Shown here: positions 17,782-26,163 of the stretch, piece after piece | Layout: every line of letters begins with the position of its first letter | How positions within the stretch are numbered: the stretch's first letter is position 1 | Origin: an uncultured Rhodospirillaceae bacterium | Lineage (GTDB): Bacteria > Pseudomonadota > Alphaproteobacteria > Reyranellales > Reyranellaceae | DNA length: 64,000 nt | Direction of reading: 5' to 3' | Assembly (NCBI GenBank): GCA_945952105.1 | Contig: CAMFGZ010000002.1 | Location: 124,001 to 188,000 of the forward strand | Position numbers and translations under genes: made by a program | Notes under the pieces: model-generated | Told to the model about the DNA's origin: nothing | Databases searched by the model: none | What the model saw: only the letters and a program-made list of their open reading frames with translations

Positions 17782-19092
17782 CTACGCGCGCGCCACTTTG
17801 GCCATGGCACGATCGGCGGCCGCCAGCGTCTCCTCGATGACCGGCTTGTCGTGAGCGGTCGAGAGGAACCACTTGCCCGCCTGCTGGGCGCGGACGCCCT
17901 CTTCCTGCAACGCCGCGTGAAGCGCCAGCATCGCGTCGCGATCGCAGGCGGCCGATTCGCGGTAGTTCCTTGGCGCCGGGCTCCTGGTGAAGAAGGTCTG
18001 GAAGATCGCCGGCATGCCCTGCACCAGGATCGGCAGCTTGTGCTTTTTCGCAAGCGACGCGAGACCCTGCATCAGTTCCGTGCCACGGGCCTCGAGATCG
18101 CGATAGACCCTGCCATCGTCGGCTTCGAGGACGTCCAGCGCCGCCAGCGCCGCCGCCATGCTCTGGACGTTGCCGTTGTAGGTGCCGCCGTGCATCACGC
18201 CCTTGTCGAGCAACGTGTCCATGATGTCACGCCGGCCGGCGACCATGGCGAGAGGAAAACCCGCGGCAACCGCCTTTGCATAGATGCTGAGATCTGCCCT
18301 GACGCCGAACTTGCCCTGCGCGCCGCGCAGGCCGACACGGAAGCCGGTAATGACCTCGTCGCAGATGAAGAGCGCGCCGTGCTTGTCGCAAAGCGCCCGC
18401 ACACCTTCGAGATAACCCGGCGCCGGCGGGATCGCCCCGCCATTCACCATCACAGGCTCCATGATCACGCCGGCGATCTCGCCGCGATGACGCTCCAGCG
18501 TCTGCTCCAGCAGGTCGAGATCGTTCCAGGCGCAGACCGCGACGTCGCCCAGCACACTGGGCGGCATGCCGGGCGAACCGGCGACCGGCACCGGCGCGTC
18601 GGCAGGCCCCGCCTCGTTCAGCGGTGGACGCGCGCTGATATAGGCTTGGTCGCTCCAGCCGTGATAATGGCCCTCGAACTTCAGGATCCTATTGCGCCCC
18701 GTGAAGGCCCGGGCGAGACGGAAGGCCATCAGCACGGCTTCCGTTCCCGACGTCGAGAAGCGCACGACTTCGGCGCCCGGCAGCAGGCCACACAGCCTCT
18801 CGGCCAGTTCGGTCTCGCGCGGATTCTGTGCGGCGAAGAGCTGTCCCTCGCCCAGCGATGCCGCCACTGCATCGACCACCTGCTTCGGCGCATGCCCCAG
18901 GATGGCCGGGCCGTTGCCCAGCACATAGTCGATGTGGACGTTGCCATCGACGTCGTGGAGCCGTGCGCCCTCGCCGCGCGCGAAGAACAGCGGTACCGGC
19001 ACGCTGGCGTAGCGCACGTTGCTGCTGACGCCGCCGGCCAGATGCTTTCGGGTCTTCTCGTAAAGCGCGATCGATTTCGCGTAGGAGCGCAT
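17782..19092 (-). CDS. Class III aminotransferase (glutamate-1-semialdehyde aminomutase-like)
   Basis: 436-residue PLP enzyme of the class III family. The phosphate-binding STSGTEAV, the GHYHGWSD segment, Asp245 of ICDEVITGF and Schiff-base Lys273 (IYAKAVAAGFP) are all present. It resembles the HemL-like branch but lies in a catabolic or transport operon, so an amine or beta-amino acid transaminase is more likely than a tetrapyrrole enzyme (inference). ATG 19092 (MRSYAKSIALYEK) is preferred over the frame extension to 19206, which would run through the operator palindrome at 19142. It is the first gene of the operon and diverges from the GntR regulator. Confidence 0.9.
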   Translation of the reverse strand: MRSYAKSIALYEKTRKHLAGGVSSNVRYASVPVPLFFARGEGARLHDVDGNVHIDYVLGNGPAILGHAPKQVVDAVAASLGEGQLFAAQNPRETELAERLCGLLPGAEVVRFSTSGTEAVLMAFRLARAFTGRNRILKFEGHYHGWSDQAYISARPPLNEAGPADAPVPVAGSPGMPPSVLGDVAVCAWNDLDLLEQTLERHRGEIAGVIMEPVMVNGGAIPPAPGYLEGVRALCDKHGALFICDEVITGFRVGLRGAQGKFGVRADLSIYAKAVAAGFPLAMVAGRRDIMDTLLDKGVMHGGTYNGNVQSMAAALAALDVLEADDGRVYRDLEARGTELMQGLASLAKKHKLPILVQGMPAIFQTFFTRSPAPRNYRESAACDRDAMLALHAALQEEGVRAQQAGKWFLSTAHDKPVIEETLAAADRAMAKVARA

Positions 19093-19141
19093 ATCCTCAC
19101 CCAGCAAGATTGGTGCCTGCGGCCCGGAACCGCAGAAAATT

Positions 19142-19149
19142 GTGATCAC
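19142..19149. promoter_or_regulatory. Candidate GntR operator, proximal to the aminotransferase
   Basis: The core palindrome GTGATCAC at 19142-19149 lies 50 bases before the aminotransferase start. It matches the core of the stronger 14-base palindrome 57 bases away. FCD-type GntR regulators typically bind short palindromes of this kind (family knowledge). Confidence 0.6.
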
Positions 19150-19195
19150 GAATCGAGGCAAGCGTAGCGACCGCTTTCGGGGCCAGCAATGCATT

Positions 19196-19209
19196 TTTGT
19201 GATCACAAA
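19196..19209. promoter_or_regulatory. Candidate GntR operator, proximal to the regulator gene
   Basis: A perfect 14-base palindrome, TTTGTGATCACAAA, lies 31 bases upstream of the regulator ATG. It shares GTGATCAC with the site at 19142. The placement suggests autoregulation plus control of the divergent aminotransferase/ABC operon. Confidence 0.68.
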
Positions 19210-19239
19210 TCCCGTTTCGCTACGCTAAGCTTTCGCCCG

Positions 19240-19998
19240 ATGCCCCACACCGAGACTCCTCCGGATGCCATCGACACCTCGCTCCGCCAGCAGGTGTACG
19301 ACTCGCTTCGTGAGGCGCTGACCATGGGCCGTTTCGCCCCCGGGCAGAAAGTCACTTTCCGTTATATCGCAGGCGTTCTGGGCGTCAGCCTCACCCCGGT
19401 GCGCGAGGCACTGCGCCGCCTGGTGGCGGAAGGCGCGTTCGAGATGAACCCCAACCGGTCGGTCCGCGTGCCGCGGATGACGCGCGACAAGCTCCTCGAG
19501 TTGCGCGATATCCGCATGGAGTTGGAAGGCCTCGCGTCCGCAAAGGCCGCGATGGCCGCGACCCGCAGCCAGATCGCCGGCATCCGCCGTGCCGCCCGCG
19601 AGATCATCGTCGCCCGCAATCGCGGTGACAGCGCCACCGATCGCCAGAAGGTTCGCGAGTTCCATTTCTCCGTTTATGCAGCGGCACGCCAGCCGACACT
19701 CCAGCGCCTGATCGAAGGCCTCTGGCTGCAGACCGGTCCCTACATGAACCTCCTCTATCCAGGCTTCATTTCCTCCTCGCGCGGTCCTGCCGGCCGGCAA
19801 CGCCTGATCGAGGCGCTGCAGACGCGGAACGCAACCGCCGCGCGCCGCGAGATGGCGGACGATATCCGTCGCGCCCTTTCCTATGTCGCCGACCTCGCCG
19901 ACGAGAATGGCAACATCGCGCCGGCTGCCCCGACGGCCGCCGGGGAGAGACGCCGCCGGTCGGCAGGCGCCGCCGCTTTCGACCTTCACGCCAACTGA
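19240..19998 (+). CDS. GntR-family transcriptional regulator (FCD subfamily)
   Basis: 252 residues. An N-terminal winged helix-turn-helix (about 12-78, LRQQVYDSLREALTMGRFAPG, then VSLTPVREALRRLVAEG) is followed by an all-helical FCD effector domain (about 85-225). ATG 19240 (MPHTETPP) is chosen because the longer frame from 19189 would translate through the operator at 19196-19209. It diverges from the aminotransferase operon and is followed 14 bases later by the class IV aminotransferase. FCD regulators usually respond to carboxylic or amino acid metabolites and repress adjacent catabolic genes. Confidence 0.9.
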   Translation: MPHTETPPDAIDTSLRQQVYDSLREALTMGRFAPGQKVTFRYIAGVLGVSLTPVREALRRLVAEGAFEMNPNRSVRVPRMTRDKLLELRDIRMELEGLASAKAAMAATRSQIAGIRRAAREIIVARNRGDSATDRQKVREFHFSVYAAARQPTLQRLIEGLWLQTGPYMNLLYPGFISSSRGPAGRQRLIEALQTRNATAARREMADDIRRALSYVADLADENGNIAPAAPTAAGERRRRSAGAAAFDLHAN

Positions 19999-20012
19999 TC
20001 AGGAGGAAATCC

Positions 20013-20942
20013 ATGGCCCAGCAACTCAGCAATCAGCGCATCGCCTGGTTCAACGGCAAGTTCCTGCCCGAGAACGAAGTCATGATTCCGTTCCGCGACC
20101 GCAGCTGGAAATACGGCGACGGCGCCTTCGACATGACCCGTACCTTCAACGGCGCGCCCTTCCGACTGAAGGAGCATATCGACCGCTTCTACCGCTCGCT
20201 GCGCTACCTGCAGATCGATCCGGGCCTGTCGGCCAAGGAAATGGTCGCCCACAGCGAGGAGGTCGTGGCGCGCAACGAGCATCTGCGGGCCGAGGTCGGC
20301 GACTGGTGGCTCGGCCAACGTGTCAGCCGCGGCGTCGATGCCGTCGGTGACGAGGGCTGGGACCATACCGGCCCCAATGTCGTGATCGAGATGCTGCCGC
20401 TGCCGCTCGCCAAGCGCGGCAAGCTTTATCGCGAAGGCGCCGAGGTCATGACCACGACGGCGCGCCGCATCGCCCCGTCGATGCTGTCGCCGCGCGCCAA
20501 GACGCACAACTATCTCAACATGATCATGGCCGAGAAGCCGATCAAGGCGCTGAATCCCGACGCCTGGCCGATCCTGCTCGACGAGAACGGCAACCTGGCC
20601 GAGGGCCTGGGCAGCAACATCTTCATCGTGCGCGAAGGTGCCCTCTTCACCCCGTCCGAGCGATACGTCCTCCCGGGCGTCAGCCGCCAGATGACCATGG
20701 ACATGGCCAAGCAGATCGGCGTCGAGTGCACGCCGGGCGACATCGACATGTTCGACGCCGCCAACGCCGAGGAGATGTTCCTCACCTCGACCAGCCTCTG
20801 CATCCTGCCGGTGAAGAGCTTCAACGGCGCGCCGGTCGGCGACGGCAAGGCCCCAGGCCCGATCACCCAGAAGCTGATCGACGCTTATTCCAAGAGCGTC
20901 GGCTGCGATTTCGTGGCCCAGTACCTCAAGTTCTCGCAGTAG
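20013..20942 (+). CDS. Class IV aminotransferase (branched-chain aminotransferase-like)
   Basis: 309-residue fold-type IV PLP enzyme (BCAT / D-amino acid transaminase / ADC lyase family). Features are the early FRDRSWKYGDGAFDMTRTFNG strand, Schiff-base Lys in SPRAKTHNYLN and the phosphate-binding LAEGLGSNIFIV. A strong Shine-Dalgarno AGGAGG sits 7 bases before ATG 20013. It directly follows the GntR gene and is probably co-transcribed with it. The residue pattern does not decide between L-branched-chain and D-amino acid or amine substrates. Confidence 0.88.
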   Translation: MAQQLSNQRIAWFNGKFLPENEVMIPFRDRSWKYGDGAFDMTRTFNGAPFRLKEHIDRFYRSLRYLQIDPGLSAKEMVAHSEEVVARNEHLRAEVGDWWLGQRVSRGVDAVGDEGWDHTGPNVVIEMLPLPLAKRGKLYREGAEVMTTTARRIAPSMLSPRAKTHNYLNMIMAEKPIKALNPDAWPILLDENGNLAEGLGSNIFIVREGALFTPSERYVLPGVSRQMTMDMAKQIGVECTPGDIDMFDAANAEEMFLTSTSLCILPVKSFNGAPVGDGKAPGPITQKLIDAYSKSVGCDFVAQYLKFSQ

Positions 20943-21045
20943 CGAAGGCCTCCTTCGCAGTGCATGGAAAGGGGGACGACATCCCCTTCCGCCGGGCGTA
21001 GACTCTTCCTCGTGGTAGATCGCGCCCTGTCGTGATCGACGACAG
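20942..21045. other. Intergenic hairpin cluster after the class IV aminotransferase
   Basis: Three potential hairpins are visible. GCGAAGG-CCT-CCTTCGC (20942-20958) starts at the stop codon; an imperfect GGAAAGGGG...CCCCTTCC follows at about 20965-20989; and CTGTCGT-GATCG-ACGACAG lies at 21027-21045. The first two could end the aminotransferase transcript, although no T-run follows them. The third lies about 38 bases upstream of the DUF2189 gene and could be an operator or leader structure. Confidence 0.5.
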
Positions 21046-21082
21046 ACCGCGACCTTCGAACTTCGTTCGCAAGGAGGCAGTC

Positions 21083-21955
21083 ATGGCCATGCACAACCAC
21101 GTCCGCAATCCCCTCGAATGGGGTTGGGACCATCTCAAGCAGACAGGCGAGGCCGTGGGCACGGCCGCCAACTCGATGGATGGAGCCTGGGAGGATCGCG
21201 CCGCCGCGCCGCCCGCGGTCCGCCGCATCACTTCCGCCGATGTCGGCGATGCGCTCGCCAGGGGCGTGCGCGACTTCGGCGCCTGCCGGACAGACGTGAT
21301 GATGCTCTGCCTGCTCTATCCCCTCGCCGGTCTCGCGATCTCGCGCATGGCCTTCGACTACGGGATGCTCGCCCTCGTCTTCCCGCTGATCGCGGGCTTC
21401 GCGCTGATCGCGCCGGTGTTCGGGCTCGGCCTCTATGAGATCAGCCGCCGCCGCGAGCACGGGCTCGAGACACGCTGGACCAACGCGTTCGCCGTCGCCC
21501 GTTCACCGAACATCGGCTCGATCATCGTCATGGGCCTGCTGCTGCTGGCGATCTTCTGCCTGTGGCTTTTCACGGCGAACCTGCTCTACACCGTCACCCT
21601 CGGACCGGACGCTCCCGTGTCGGCCGAGGCTTTCGTGCGGGATGCGCTGACGACGCCGCGGGGCCTGACGATGACGGTCGTCGGGATCGGCGTGGGCTTC
21701 CTGTTCGCACTCGTCGTGCTGGTGATCGGCGTCGTATCGCTGCCGTTGCTGCTCGACCGCAATGTCGGTGTCGGCACCGCCATCGCCACCTCGGTCCGCG
21801 CGGTGCGGATGAACCCGGGGTCGATGGCGATGTGGGGCCTGATCGTCGCGGCCAGCCTCGCGCTCGGGGCCCTGCCCCTGCTGATCGGCCTCGCAATTGC
21901 GCTGCCGGTACTAGGCCATGCGACATGGCACCTCTATAGAAAGGTCGTCGTGTAA
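21083..21955 (+). CDS. DUF2189-family integral membrane protein
   Basis: 290 residues with a soluble N-terminus (about 1-70) and about six hydrophobic helices (around 75-110, 115-135, 150-180, 205-235, 255-285). The ending PVLGHATWHLYRKV and the LLLDRNVGVGTAIATSVRAV segment are typical of DUF2189. ATG 21083 follows AAGGAGG; the in-frame ATG at 21032 has no such site. Function is unknown for the family. The following permease gene is 53 bases downstream, so they may share a transcript. Confidence 0.85.
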   Translation: MAMHNHVRNPLEWGWDHLKQTGEAVGTAANSMDGAWEDRAAAPPAVRRITSADVGDALARGVRDFGACRTDVMMLCLLYPLAGLAISRMAFDYGMLALVFPLIAGFALIAPVFGLGLYEISRRREHGLETRWTNAFAVARSPNIGSIIVMGLLLLAIFCLWLFTANLLYTVTLGPDAPVSAEAFVRDALTTPRGLTMTVVGIGVGFLFALVVLVIGVVSLPLLLDRNVGVGTAIATSVRAVRMNPGSMAMWGLIVAASLALGALPLLIGLAIALPVLGHATWHLYRKVVV

Positions 21956-22008
21956 CCAAAGATCCGCCGGCCTTTCGGCCGCGGGAAAAGAAGACTGTGG
22001 GGGAGAGA

Positions 22009-23283
22009 ATGCTCGACTGGACCGTGAAACAGCCGGCCGACGGCGTCGTCGTCGCCCCGGATGAGCGGCTGCCGTGGCTGCAAACCGTGGCGCTCGGCAT
22101 CCAGCATGTGGTGGCCATGTTCGGCGCCACCGTGCTGGGGCCGCTGCTGATGGGTTTCGATCCCAACGTCGCCATCCTGATGAGCGGCGTCGGCACGCTG
22201 ATCTTCTTCGTGGCGGTCGGCGGCAAGGTGCCGAGCTATGTCGGCTCCTCCTTCGCCTTCATCTCGGTGGTCGCGGCCGCCACCGGTTATGCCGGCCAGG
22301 GCGCCAATGCCAATATCGCGGTCGCACTGGGCGGCATCGTGGTCTGCGGCGCGGTCTACGCAATCATCGGACTGGTCGTGATGGCGAGCGGCACCGGCTG
22401 GATCGAACGGCTGATGCCGCCGGTCGTGACCGGCGCCGTGGTCGCGGTGATCGGGCTCAACCTCGCCGCCGTGCCCGTCAAGAACATGGCACCGACCCCG
22501 TTCGATGCCTGGATGCAGGCCGTGACCTTCGTGAGCATCGCACTGGTCGCCGTCTTCACGCGCGGCATGACCCGGCGCCTGCTGGTGCTGGTCGGCTTGG
22601 TCATCGCAACCTTAGCCTACGCGGTGCTGGCCAACGGATTCGGCTGGGGCAAGCCGATGAGCGGCGACCTGCTGGCCAAGGCCGCCTGGTTCGGCGCTCC
22701 CGCTTTCACCGCACCGGTGTTCGATACGCGCGCCATCGTGCTGATCGCACCCGTCGCGCTGATCCTGGTCGCCGAGAATCTCGGCCATCTGCGCGCCGTC
22801 AGCGCCATGACCGGCCGCGACATGGACCCGTATGTCGGCCGCGCCTTCCTGGGTGATGGCGTGGCGACCGTGGTGGCGGGCGGTGTCGGCGGTACGGGCG
22901 TCACGACCTATGCCGAGAATATCGGCGTCATGGCCGCCACCCGCATCTACTCGACCGCGCTGTTCGTGGTCGCCGGACTATTCGCCGTCCTGCTGGGCTT
23001 CTCGCCCAAGTTCGGCGCGCTGATCCACACCATCCCCCTACCGGTGATGGGCGGCGTCAGCATCGTCGTGTTCGGCCTGATCGCAGTGGCCGGCGCCAAG
23101 ATTTGGGTCGACAACAAGGTGGATTTCACCAATAGCCGAAACCTCATGGTCGCGGCGATCACCCTCGTCCTCGGCACCGGCGACTTCACCCTGAAGTTCG
23201 GTGACTTCGCCATGGGCGGCATCGGCACGGCGACCTTCGGGGCGATCCTGCTGAACGCAGTGCTGGGCACCGCCCGACGCTAG
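22009..23283 (+). CDS. Uracil/xanthine-type nucleobase permease (NCS2 family)
   Basis: 424-residue nucleobase:cation symporter-2 with about 12-14 helices. The N-terminal motif QHVVAMFGATVLGPLLMG and the middle LVAENLGHLRAVSAMTGRDMDPY carry conserved QH and Glu positions; GGVGGTGVTTYAENIGVM is the NAT-type signature. It is closest in character to UraA/RutG uracil permeases. ATG 22009 is preferred because GGGGAGAGA lies just upstream; a GTG at 21997 is in frame but has no ribosome-binding site. Confidence 0.9.
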   Translation: MLDWTVKQPADGVVVAPDERLPWLQTVALGIQHVVAMFGATVLGPLLMGFDPNVAILMSGVGTLIFFVAVGGKVPSYVGSSFAFISVVAAATGYAGQGANANIAVALGGIVVCGAVYAIIGLVVMASGTGWIERLMPPVVTGAVVAVIGLNLAAVPVKNMAPTPFDAWMQAVTFVSIALVAVFTRGMTRRLLVLVGLVIATLAYAVLANGFGWGKPMSGDLLAKAAWFGAPAFTAPVFDTRAIVLIAPVALILVAENLGHLRAVSAMTGRDMDPYVGRAFLGDGVATVVAGGVGGTGVTTYAENIGVMAATRIYSTALFVVAGLFAVLLGFSPKFGALIHTIPLPVMGGVSIVVFGLIAVAGAKIWVDNKVDFTNSRNLMVAAITLVLGTGDFTLKFGDFAMGGIGTATFGAILLNAVLGTARR

Positions 23284-23296
23284 AGCCGGGCCGGCT
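23284..23296. terminator. Short hairpin between convergent permease and dsbB genes
   Basis: AGCCG-GGC-CGGCT begins one base after the permease stop and lies 25 bases from the dsbB stop. The stem is only 5 base pairs with no T-tract, so this is a weak candidate for a bidirectional terminator. Confidence 0.3.
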
Positions 23297-23320
23297 TGCA
23301 GAGGCGATCGTCCCTGCCGC

Positions 23321-23896
23321 TCAGGTAAGGAGCCGATAATGCGATGTGTGGCACTCGCCGAGACCGCACTGGAGCACGACTGAAACAAGGTTCAAGGCGC
23401 AGATCAGCACGACGTAGAGTTCCAGAAGGCGCGTCGCTCGCGCAAGCGGTGGCGGTTCGGCGTGCAGTGGAATGCGCGGACCTCCGAATAGCGCGAGGCG
23501 AAGCGCCAGAGCCAGAAGCAGGGACACGCCGATCACGACCGACCAGACCGGCATGTGAATGCCGAACACCGCACTACCGACATAGGCGTGACCGGGGCGC
23601 GGGACGAGATCGAGCAAGGTCTGCCTCGAGGCGATGATGAGGAGCAACAGGGCAAAGAGCAGGGCGATGCCGCCGCCCCGCTCCGACCGATGTGAGCGAA
23701 GTTGATGAAGCAGCCCGAAGCAACAGCCGAACATGGCGACTCGCTGGAGGAGGCACAGCGGGCACGGGATCTCCCCGAAGGCAAACTGCATGACCATCGC
23801 GGCGGTGAGAATCGCCGACAGGACAATCGTCAGCAGCAGCAGGATCAGTCGATCCAGCAAGACCAGGGTAGACGGTTCGAGGCGCAGCCCGGGCAT
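23321..23896 (-). CDS. dsbB: Disulfide bond formation protein B, variant topology
   Basis: 191-residue quinone-linked thiol oxidase that re-oxidises periplasmic DsbA. The first redox pair, Cys45-Pro-Leu-Cys48 followed by LLQR, is canonical. Hydrophobic helices lie near 12-33, 50-63, 75-92, 117-138 and 157-176. The usual second cysteine pair in the periplasmic loop between helices 3 and 4 (about 92-116) is absent. Instead Cys177 and Cys182 (LQCGLGEC) follow a fifth helix. The gene abuts the DUF5993 gene with no spacing, and no dsbA is in the window. Confidence 0.88.
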   Translation of the reverse strand: MPGLRLEPSTLVLLDRLILLLLTIVLSAILTAAMVMQFAFGEIPCPLCLLQRVAMFGCCFGLLHQLRSHRSERGGGIALLFALLLLIIASRQTLLDLVPRPGHAYVGSAVFGIHMPVWSVVIGVSLLLALALRLALFGGPRIPLHAEPPPLARATRLLELYVVLICALNLVSVVLQCGLGECHTSHYRLLT

Positions 23897-24103
23897 TCAG
23901 ACGATTCCTGCGGGGACGGAGTGCCTCAGCTCGACCTGAAGCCAGGGCATGCGGAAGCCATAGTCGGGGCTGTAGATCTCCCAGAGGAAAATACCGACGG
24001 CCAAGACTACGGACAGGAACAGCGACACAAGTGCCGCGCGCGGCAGATGCGATAGACGGAGCAGGAACGCCGTCAGTAGCAGTGCGAATGTGATCGCCAT
24101 CAT
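23897..24103 (-). CDS. Small membrane protein, DUF5993-like
   Basis: 68 residues: one or two hydrophobic helices (about 2-16 and 24-42) and a short C-terminal tail (EIYSPDYGFRMPWLQVEL). Its stop codon is immediately followed by the ATG of dsbB. Short proteins of this type are found upstream of dsbB in several proteobacteria and are catalogued as DUF5993 (from memory, not searched). It has no cysteine. A role as a DsbB partner or assembly subunit is inferred from position only. Confidence 0.7.
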   Translation of the reverse strand: MMAITFALLLTAFLLRLSHLPRAALVSLFLSVVLAVGIFLWEIYSPDYGFRMPWLQVELRHSVPAGIV

Positions 24104-24152
24104 TGGGAAGGCCTCCCGTCACACACCGCAGCGAAGGAAATTTACGGGGCGG

Positions 24153-26156
24153 TCATTCGAACTCGACCAGTTCGGCGCCCTCCGGGACCTGCTCGCCCAC
24201 GGCGTAGCGCAGGCTCTTCACCGTGCCGTCGGCCGGCGCAGCGAGCGTGTGCTCCATCTTCATCGCCTCGAGCACCAGCAGCGCCTGCCCCTTGCTCACC
24301 GTGTCGCCCGCCTTGACGCGCAGGTCGATGATCTTGCCCGGCAGCGGCGCACGGACCATCGCATCGGCCGAGGCCGTCGCCTCGTACTGCGTGACGTCGA
24401 GCGGATCGACCAGCCGAAGGCGGCTGCTGCCCCCGTCCATGAAGAGCGTGTAGTCGATGCCGCCGTCGAGGGCGGTCCGCCGCACCACAGTGGCCCGGAA
24501 TGTGTCCTCGCCCAAGCCGATCGACAGGCGGCCATCACCCAGCCGCTGCACGCGCACCTCGCACGCGCCGCCCGGCAGATCCAGCCGGAAGCCGCCGCCG
24601 CGCAGGCGCCGCGCGATCACGGCAATCTCGCGCTCGCCGTCCTTCCAGCGCACTTCCTCATGGCCTTCGTCGAGCAGCCTGAAGCCGTTCTGCGCGTTCC
24701 ACGGCGACCACGGATCGTCCTCCGCCGGCCTGGAAGCGTCCTGCCATTCGAGCAGGCGCGCCAAGGTGGCGACGGCGAAGGCGCGGTCGTCGGCCGGCGC
24801 CGGCTTCGTGAACAGAGACGCGCGATGGCGTTCGATGAAGCCGGTGTCGACTTCGCCGCCCACGAAGGCGGGATGCGAGCACAAGGCCTTCAGCAGCGCC
24901 GAATTGGTCGTGACGCCCACCACCTCGGTCTCGCCCATCAGCGCCGCCATGCGCCGCATCGCCGAGGTGCGATCTCGGTCGTGCACGATCACCTTGGCGA
25001 TCATCGGGTCGTAGAACGGCGTCACCGTGTCGCCCTGGCGCACACCGGTATCGACACGCACATGCGCGCCCTCCTCCGGCAGCTTCAGGTGCACCAGCGT
25101 TCCGGTCGACGGCAGGAAATTGCGGGCCGGATCCTCGGCATAGAGCCGGACTTCCACCGCATGCCCGTCGATCCGAAGCTCATCCTGCGTCAGCGGCATC
25201 TTCCCGCCGGCCGCCACCATGAGCTGCCACTCGACCAGGTCCTGCCCGGTGATGGCCTCGGTCACGGGATGCTCGACCTGCAGGCGGGTGTTCATCTCCA
25301 TGAAGAAGAAGGTGCCATCCTGGTCGGCGATGAACTCGACCGTGCCGGCGCCCCGGTAGCCGATGGCCTTGGCCGCCGCGACAGCCGCCTCGCCCATCGC
25401 CTTGCGCCGCGCCGGGTCCATGTTCGGGGCCGGTGCTTCCTCGATCACCTTCTGGTGGCGGCGCTGGATCGAGCAATCGCGCTCGAACAGGTAGAGGCAG
25501 TCGCTCGCATCGGCGAAGACCTGAATCTCGATGTGCCGCGGCCGCGTCAGGTATTTCTCGACCAGCACATGGTCGTCGGCGAAGGACGCCTTGGCCTCGC
25601 GCTTGGCCCCGGCCAGCGCGTCGGCGAATTTCTCGGCGCTCTCGACCACCCTCATGCCCTTGCCGCCACCGCCGGCCGACGCCTTGATCAACACCGGGAA
25701 GCCGATCTTCGCGGCCTCGGCCGCCAGCAGCTCCGGCGACTGGTCGTCGCCGTGATAGCCGGGCACCAGCGGCACGCGCGCCTTCTCCATGATCTTCTTG
25801 GCTTCGCTCTTGGAGCCCATGGCCCGGATCGAGTCCGCCGGCGGTCCGATGAACACGAGGCCGGCCGCGGCGCAGGCATCGGCAAACCCGGCATTCTCGG
25901 AGAGGAACCCGTAGCCCGGATGGATCGCCTGCGCGCCGGTCCGCTTGGCTGCATCGATGATCCGGTCCGCCACGAGATAGCTCTCGCGCGCCGCCGAGGG
26001 GCCGATGTGGACGGCCTCATCGGCCATGGCGACGTGCCGCGCATTACGGTCGGCGTCGGAATACACGGCCACCGTCTTGATGCCGAGCCGCTTCGCCGTC
26101 TTGATGACCCGGCAGGCGATCTCGCCACGATTGGCGATCAGGATCTTGGAGAACAT
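24153..26156 (-). CDS. liuD: Methylcrotonyl-CoA carboxylase alpha subunit (biotin carboxylase + biotin carrier)
   Basis: 667 residues. The biotin carboxylase N-domain begins FSKILIANRGEIACRVIKTAK, the ATP-grasp domain contains KASAGGGGKGMRVV, and the C-domain has QVEHPVTEAITGQDLVEWQ. A middle BT-type linker domain precedes the C-terminal biotinyl domain with EAMKMEH, biotinylated Lys at about 633. ATG 26156 is preferred; a GTG two codons earlier is also possible. It carboxylates biotin with bicarbonate and ATP, for transfer by the beta subunit. With that subunit, a hydratase-like gene and an acyl-CoA dehydrogenase in the same operon, 3-methylcrotonyl-CoA in leucine degradation is the likely substrate; propionyl- or geranyl-CoA are alternatives. 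Confidence 0.92.
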   Translation of the reverse strand: MFSKILIANRGEIACRVIKTAKRLGIKTVAVYSDADRNARHVAMADEAVHIGPSAARESYLVADRIIDAAKRTGAQAIHPGYGFLSENAGFADACAAAGLVFIGPPADSIRAMGSKSEAKKIMEKARVPLVPGYHGDDQSPELLAAEAAKIGFPVLIKASAGGGGKGMRVVESAEKFADALAGAKREAKASFADDHVLVEKYLTRPRHIEIQVFADASDCLYLFERDCSIQRRHQKVIEEAPAPNMDPARRKAMGEAAVAAAKAIGYRGAGTVEFIADQDGTFFFMEMNTRLQVEHPVTEAITGQDLVEWQLMVAAGGKMPLTQDELRIDGHAVEVRLYAEDPARNFLPSTGTLVHLKLPEEGAHVRVDTGVRQGDTVTPFYDPMIAKVIVHDRDRTSAMRRMAALMGETEVVGVTTNSALLKALCSHPAFVGGEVDTGFIERHRASLFTKPAPADDRAFAVATLARLLEWQDASRPAEDDPWSPWNAQNGFRLLDEGHEEVRWKDGEREIAVIARRLRGGGFRLDLPGGACEVRVQRLGDGRLSIGLGEDTFRATVVRRTALDGGIDYTLFMDGGSSRLRLVDPLDVTQYEATASADAMVRAPLPGKIIDLRVKAGDTVSKGQALLVLEAMKMEHTLAAPADGTVKSLRYAVGEQVPEGAELVEFE

Positions 26157-26163
26157 TGGCACC

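Noticed and set aside
17782..19092. Calling the class III aminotransferase HemL (glutamate-1-semialdehyde aminomutase)
   Set aside because: The fold and motifs fit, but it heads an importer operon under a GntR regulator; a tetrapyrrole role is not supported by context.
16879..19167. 762-codon plus-strand open frame across the ABC ATPase and aminotransferase genes
   Set aside because: It spans two well-supported minus-strand genes and their junction, and the product is Arg/His/Asp-rich with no recognisable motif.
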